Notes under the pieces: model-generated | Database searches by the model: none | Told to the model about the DNA's origin: nothing | Seen by the model: only the letters and a program-made list of their open reading frames with translations | Translations under genes and position numbers: made by a program | Shown here: positions 18,455 through 22,119 of the stretch, piece by piece | Layout: every line of letters starts with the position of its first letter | How positions within the stretch are numbered: position 1 is the first letter of the stretch | DNA from: Plantago elongata | Taxonomy: Eukaryota > Streptophyta > Magnoliopsida > Lamiales > Plantaginaceae | Assembly (NCBI GenBank): GCA_036897095.1 | Contig: JAYMSP010002878.1 | Location: 1 to 22,119, forward strand | Reading direction: 5' to 3' | Length of the DNA stretch: 22,119 bases

Positions 18455-18935
18455 TCAATAAGGACGGTCTCCAATATAATTTCCTGCAGGATAATAATTG
18501 CATGTAACAAATGTCATCCCATTCTTGCAAATTGCTTTCCCACAACCAATGCTCTTAGTGTTGCGTCAAACAACCAGAGTGTAATGCATGCATTCCCCGT
18601 CCACACAACTATTGGAATCAGAATTATAAGAACTCTTCTCCGCCACCCACATATCAACAGCTTGCTTAGCGGTCAAATCAATACCCTGAGCTATGTTTTC
18701 TATGTTGGGTCCTTGTGAATGTTGCAACGCACAATCATTAGATCATTCACTTGCATAAGCTTTTGCAAATGTCTGTACGGTTTTGTTCCAAACTAGGGGA
18801 TCTATGCCCAGTTCTTATATTGTGAGCTTGCATAAACGCTTTGCGTAAGTTACCTTTTGCACTACTTAAGCAAGGCATCATAGGGATAGTCATAATGAGG
18901 CAACTTAAGACAATGGGATGTTTGGTCAATTCCAT
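18455..18935 (-). pseudogene. Pathogenesis-related protein 1 (PR-1) pseudogene
   Basis: About 160 codons with no intron, the normal PR-1 size. Residues 1-26 (MELTKHPIVLSCLIMTIP...SSA) form a signal peptide, implying a secreted, apoplastic protein. CAP-domain blocks follow: FMQAHNIRT, then after a shift [76 protein letters not shown], and [14 protein letters not shown] before the stop. The CAP His/Glu/His set (AHN, ENIA, HYT) and six Cys of the PR-1 disulphides are visible. Lesions are a shift near 18800-18812, TGA at 18743-18745, and TGA at 18566-18568 replacing the invariant Trp of HYTQVVW. PR-1 is a salicylate-induced defence marker that binds sterols. Only substitutions and a small indel separate it from a whole gene, so decay is moderate. 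Confidence 0.93.
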
Positions 18936-18990
18936 TTTATGATATTGTTGCTTACAATAGAAATATTGAAAGTGGACGAGTTTACTGATT

Positions 18991-19001
18991 ATTTATATAA
19001 A
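18991..19001 (-). promoter_or_regulatory. TATA box of the PR-1 pseudogene
   Basis: The minus strand reads TTATATAAAT, 56-66 bp before the ATG at 18935. This predicts a leader of about 30 nt, usual for PR-1 genes. It is A/T-rich DNA, so a chance match remains possible. Confidence 0.5.
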
Positions 19002-19067
19002 AAATTGAATATATGAATCGTATTGGTGAACATAAATGATTCATATGCATAATTGAGTGAAGAAAAC

Positions 19068-19236
19068 AGTCAAACATATTTTATTTGTTTGAAGGTAAAA
19101 TGGTTGGAGATTATGCAATTCTTATCGTATACATGAAAATGGTATAGACTTAACTATTTTGAGGGAAGATAGTAAATCGCACGTCACTATAATATTTTTT
19201 GTCACTTATATTTGACCATCATAAAAAAGTTTGACT
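19068..19236 (-). promoter_or_regulatory. W-box and TGA-factor motifs upstream of PR-1 pseudogene
   Basis: TTGACC (19212-19217, plus), TTGACT (19231-19236, plus) and TTGACT (19068-19073, minus) fit the WRKY W-box. TGACGT (19181-19186, minus) fits the TGA/bZIP site. These are the two site classes used by salicylate-responsive PR-1 promoters. Short motifs occur by chance, so function is inferred. Confidence 0.35.
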
Positions 19237-19484
19237 AAACTATCAAAACTTGAAATTTATAATTTTTCAGTCATGCATATGACATAAATATAGTGCTTAT
19301 AATATCAGGCTTCATTTAATTGGAATAAGTATGTAAGAATATACACATGTGTATACGATGTACATATATAAGCATTAAAATCAAATTTGTGCTTTTTTGA
19401 AATAATGAATGTGGAAATGCAAAAAATAAAGTAAAGTTAATTATATAGTTCATAAATATTCTAATCTGAAACTATTGACACAAC
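19237..19484. other. A/T-rich intergenic DNA
   Basis: Nothing was recognised between the PR-1 upstream region and the frame beginning at 19485. Confidence 0.3.
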
Positions 19485-20003
19485 TTATTTTGATCGACAA
19501 CACATAACATCTGAAGCAATCGGGATAACCAAAATTAACTCATTTGAATGAAAATACTCATATGAAATTACCTCATAGTGTATATGGTTTTCGTCCATAT
19601 AGTGTAACGCACCAGGAGAACTAGTTGAATGAACTTCCATTACCTTTGCTACATTGGCATTCATCTCCATAGGTTTCCACCATGTTAGGACTCCACCACT
19701 TTTCCAAACCTTTCTTGAGTGTGTCGATGTGCATCTTCTAGTCAAACCACGGTCATTGAACACCTCATCTTCGGTAATAGCTCCGTCTGCGTCTTCCAGA
19801 AGTTGTTTCTTCACTTCTGATGGTCTTATGTCATCCTTCATGGTTCCATAACAACCCACAATACAACCTATCACATGGGAATTGTCTCGGGAATCCAACA
19901 AGCCTGATATCAACCAAATTAGACGTCGCACGTGACCACACACGCCGACGCACCACGGCGGTACATTTTCTTCTTCTGGTGCGTAAGACTCACTCGCCAG
20001 CAT
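19485..20003 (-). CDS. Unrecognised 172-codon open frame, possibly a relic
   Basis: Longest uninterrupted frame outside the retrotransposons. The predicted protein has no signal peptide and no domain I recognise. It contains two CxxC-like Cys pairs near the start (WCVGVCGHV, HVIGCIVGC), an acidic stretch KKQLLEDADGAITEDEV (faintly EF-hand-like but lacking the full loop), and a Trp/Lys patch (SGGVLTWWKP). Composition is not strongly gene-like. It may be chance, part of a degraded gene, or transposon-derived. Its left neighbour is the PR-1 region; its right neighbour is another unrecognised minus-strand frame at 20196-20456, so the two could be parts of one former gene. Confidence 0.3.
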   Translation of the reverse strand: MLASESYAPEEENVPPWCVGVCGHVRRLIWLISGLLDSRDNSHVIGCIVGCYGTMKDDIRPSEVKKQLLEDADGAITEDEVFNDRGLTRRCTSTHSRKVWKSGGVLTWWKPMEMNANVAKVMEVHSTSSPGALHYMDENHIHYEVISYEYFHSNELILVIPIASDVMCCRSK

Positions 20004-20195
20004 GGTGATTGCGATTCCCGACGGTCCATTTTCACTGATTTTTGCACCGTTTCAACCAGAATCGACTCCTATTTGATCCCAAACCTTAGGAAACCCTTAC
20101 TCAACTTCCAGTGGAGGGTCCTTTGACATTAGTTGAGCCGTCATCCGCCGCAAAGAACAAATATAAGCTTCCTTCATTCATTAATTGTGGGATCT

Positions 20196-20456
20196 CTACA
20201 CTAATTCCTGACTCTTCGTTCTACTTTCCTCTTCCCCTGGATCTAGATATGGCTTCTCCTCCTTCAACCGTTGTTCAACCATGGATTCTTCTAGGGGTTG
20301 TCTCCTTGACCGTCTTCTAGCACACCGAGCCTCCATATGCTTTAACAGCTGGTTTGTCCTTTCCAATGCTTTCTCCATAACACCAATCCGATGATTGGTT
20401 CGATTCGCCATGTCAAAGTTGTGTGGAAGCTTGATTGAAGGATCTTCCATAAACAT
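20196..20456 (-). CDS. Unrecognised 86-codon frame, charged and helical, possibly a relic
   Basis: The frame begins MFMEDPSIKLPHNFDMANR and is rich in Glu, Arg, Lys and Leu, with coiled-coil-like spacing (VMEKALERTNQLLKHMEAR, then RRRSRRQPLEE). Such segments occur at the start of some plant gag-like or transposon proteins, but I cannot assign a family. The copia LTR start at 20468 lies 12 bp from the first Met, so the LTR may have inserted just upstream of, or into, this frame. Confidence 0.3.
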   Translation of the reverse strand: MFMEDPSIKLPHNFDMANRTNHRIGVMEKALERTNQLLKHMEARCARRRSRRQPLEESMVEQRLKEEKPYLDPGEEESRTKSQELV

Positions 20457-21035
20457 AGCTTTGAGGCTGTTAGGAATATTTGTTAGTATTTTTGATCAAT
20501 CACCATATGACTTATCTTTAGTACAGAAAAGTAACTAGTACTCTTGGTTCACTTGAACATTGTAAAAGAGGAAATCACTTAATATGTTAGTCTAGTTAAA
20601 CTTGTAATATGATTATTAGGTCTCTGATGTAATTTTATAATTCTGAGAAGGCCATGAAAAATGATCCTAGCAATGGATTTTAATCGAAGATTTGAAGACT
20701 GGAGATTGCACAAGTTTATGAAGACATAAGGTTAAGTCTTCTCAGATCGACTATAATCAGAAATCATATTATATAGTGTATATATTGCACAAGTCTCTGA
20801 ACATATGATATCACTGAGTTCAGGAGCATGCTTGCTTTCAGCAAGGCTCATGTGTCCGTAGAGACTGCATGACAATAAATAGTACATCGCATTAATTACA
20901 CTGACTGGAAAGTCCCTCAATGCATAGTCCTCTCTGAAAAATGAGAAAGGAATTTCTGAGTACTCATTTCAAGATATCAACGGATTGAATTTTGAGAAGG
21001 TCTAACGGATACTATTCAAATGACTCTCAAATTCA

Positions 21036-21045
21036 TTTATAAATA
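21036..21045 (+). promoter_or_regulatory. TATA box of the Sirevirus-type LTR
   Basis: TTTATAAATA occurs in the middle of the LTR, followed about 30 bp on by GAGAAATACACACAC, the likely transcription start area. The truncated LTR at 8942-9535 lacks this half. Confidence 0.55.
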
Positions 21046-21724
21046 TCACCACTTAGAAGCTGAGAAATACACACACAAACTACGCTCATATCTACTTATC
21101 AAGCAAGTATTCTCTCAAGCATTCTTACTACCATTCTCCAAGCTTTCTGTTGCGACTAACAAGCTCGAACAATCACTAGTAGATCTAAATATCCTGAACC
21201 TATAACAAGAGATTGTTATTCGTGAAAGAGTTTAACTTTCGGATACCCTTTCTGAAGCTCATTCTCCCGAACGGATACTAATTACTTGGGTCAGTAAAGA
21301 GAACCTACCATACATTAAATAAGTGTTTCAAGTAGTGTTATCTCTTCTAAGCTCTCTCAAAATATAGCTGAAAAGTTATACGAGAAGCTTACCTGACAAA
21401 TCAACTTATAACTAACACCATCAAGGCGTAGAGTACAAGAAGTACTTGGTTTGGGAAATCAAGAAAAAACTCCAAGGTTAACTTGATTACAAGAAGTACT
21501 TGGCAAGAGGAGCTAGGGAAAAACTCAGGGGGGACATTTGGTTGGGAACCATTTGATTGTAGGGATCTTAGAATATGATTTATTGTAAGGTGAACTCAAT
21601 TGTCTTTTCTAGTGAATTCTAGGTCTCCAAAAAGGCCGAGTGGATTAGTTGGAGGATTACACCACCTTCAGATACCACTATACTTTCTGTGTTATTTACT
21701 ATTTTGTATTTGCATTCCAACAAT

Positions 21725-21746
21725 ACACACACACACACACACACAC
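21725..21746 (+). repeat. (AC)11 microsatellite in the plus LTR
   Basis: Eleven AC units, at the position corresponding (inverted) to the TG runs in the other two LTR copies. Confidence 0.95.
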
Positions 21747-21819
21747 TTATTACTGCAAAGCACAATCTCATTTATCTATCGCTTAAGACTTCCGCTCTCT
21801 GAATTTAAGTATTAGATAT

Positions 21820-21997
21820 TGTTGGTCCAGTTAATGACAAAGGAAAAGACTACAGGGGGGGGGGTGAATAGTGTTTTCAAACTTTCGTCGATAAACAGTT
21901 TTTCTCAGGAACCTAGGGGGTTTCTGATAGATAGATTCAGAGAGCGGAAGACTTTAAGCAATTGATAAACGTTAATGTGCTTTGCACTAATAATGTG

Positions 21998-22029
<32 letters not shown>

Positions 22030-22119
22030 AGATGCTGGAGTGTAAATATAGTAAGTAAATAACACAACAACTTATAGTGGTATCTGGAGGTGGCGTAATC
22101 CTCCAACTAGTCCACTTCG
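21820..22119 (-). repeat. End of a second Sirevirus-type LTR, opposite orientation, runs off window
   Basis: It begins TGTTGGTCCAGTTAATGACAAAGG and matches 8942-9230 directly, including the G-rich run (21854-21864) and the TGGCGTAATCCTCCA block. No primer site lies beyond its terminus, so this is the outer 3' end of an element or a solo LTR. GATAT (21815-21819) would be its target duplication. Confidence 0.85.
21994..22029 (+). repeat. (TG)n microsatellite in the minus LTR
   Basis: About 18 TG units with one TTT interruption. The matching site at about 9118-9131 has only a few TG units. Confidence 0.95.

Larger units (their letters stand above)
20468..21819 (+). repeat. Sirevirus-type LTR in plus orientation, interrupted near its end
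   Basis: It starts TGTTAGGAATATTTG, a typical copia LTR opening. The part from about 21380 is the inverted match of 9060-9480. Its last roughly 110 bp are missing because another LTR end begins at 21820. No primer site or internal region is visible, so it is either solo or the 5' LTR of an element continuing right. The five bases before it are GAGGC. Expected full length is about 1.45 kb. Confidence 0.8.

Noticed and set aside
19763..19815. EF-hand calcium-binding loop in the 172-codon frame
   Set aside because: DADGAITEDEV lacks the full 12-residue spacing of ligands and no second EF-hand follows.

Overview
This is repeat-dominated plant nuclear DNA, most likely from a eudicot. The evidence is plant-type Ty1/copia and Ty3/gypsy retrotransposons with initiator-tRNA-Met primer sites, a tRNA-derived SINE with an A tail, GT..AG introns of 81-86 bp, and a relic of a plant defence gene (PR-1). 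I cannot name the species. No intact protein-coding gene was found; every coding region I could recognise is broken.

Region 1 (1-9535, minus strand) is one decayed copia element of the Sirevirus type. Reading right to left it has a truncated 5' LTR (8942-9535), a primer binding site (8928-8939), a gag frame with four stops (7372-8847), a gag C-terminal/pre-protease region, a protease whose active site is hit by a stop, an integrase that has lost most of its catalytic core, and an RNase H domain. The reverse transcriptase is missing. A 3-kb downstream 'env-like' region follows (about 340-3407). It has its own TATA box and four small phase-0 introns in its 3' half, which is the most unusual thing in the window. 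A tRNA-derived SINE (5850-6064) is inserted in pol with a 14-bp target duplication.

Region 2 (9536-16263, plus strand) is a tandem gypsy LTR array: LTR end, short internal region, full LTR of 1950 bp, short internal region, LTR, LTR. Neighbouring units share LTRs, and each internal region is only about 430 bp. Each of the three long LTR copies carries a row of small hairpins with the same TGTGT-type loop but different stems, plus an embedded pair of Pol III A/B-box-like motifs.

Region 3 (16264-20467) is low-copy-looking DNA. It contains a PR-1 (CAP superfamily) pseudogene at 18455-18935 on the minus strand, promoter-like motifs to its right, and two unrecognised minus-strand reading frames (19485-20456).

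Region 4 (20468-22119) is a plus-strand Sirevirus-type LTR of the same family as region 1. It is interrupted at 21820 by the end of another LTR of the same family in the opposite orientation, which runs off the window.

The elements do not form a working pathway. The window records successive insertions, LTR-LTR recombinations and deletions around a dead defence gene.
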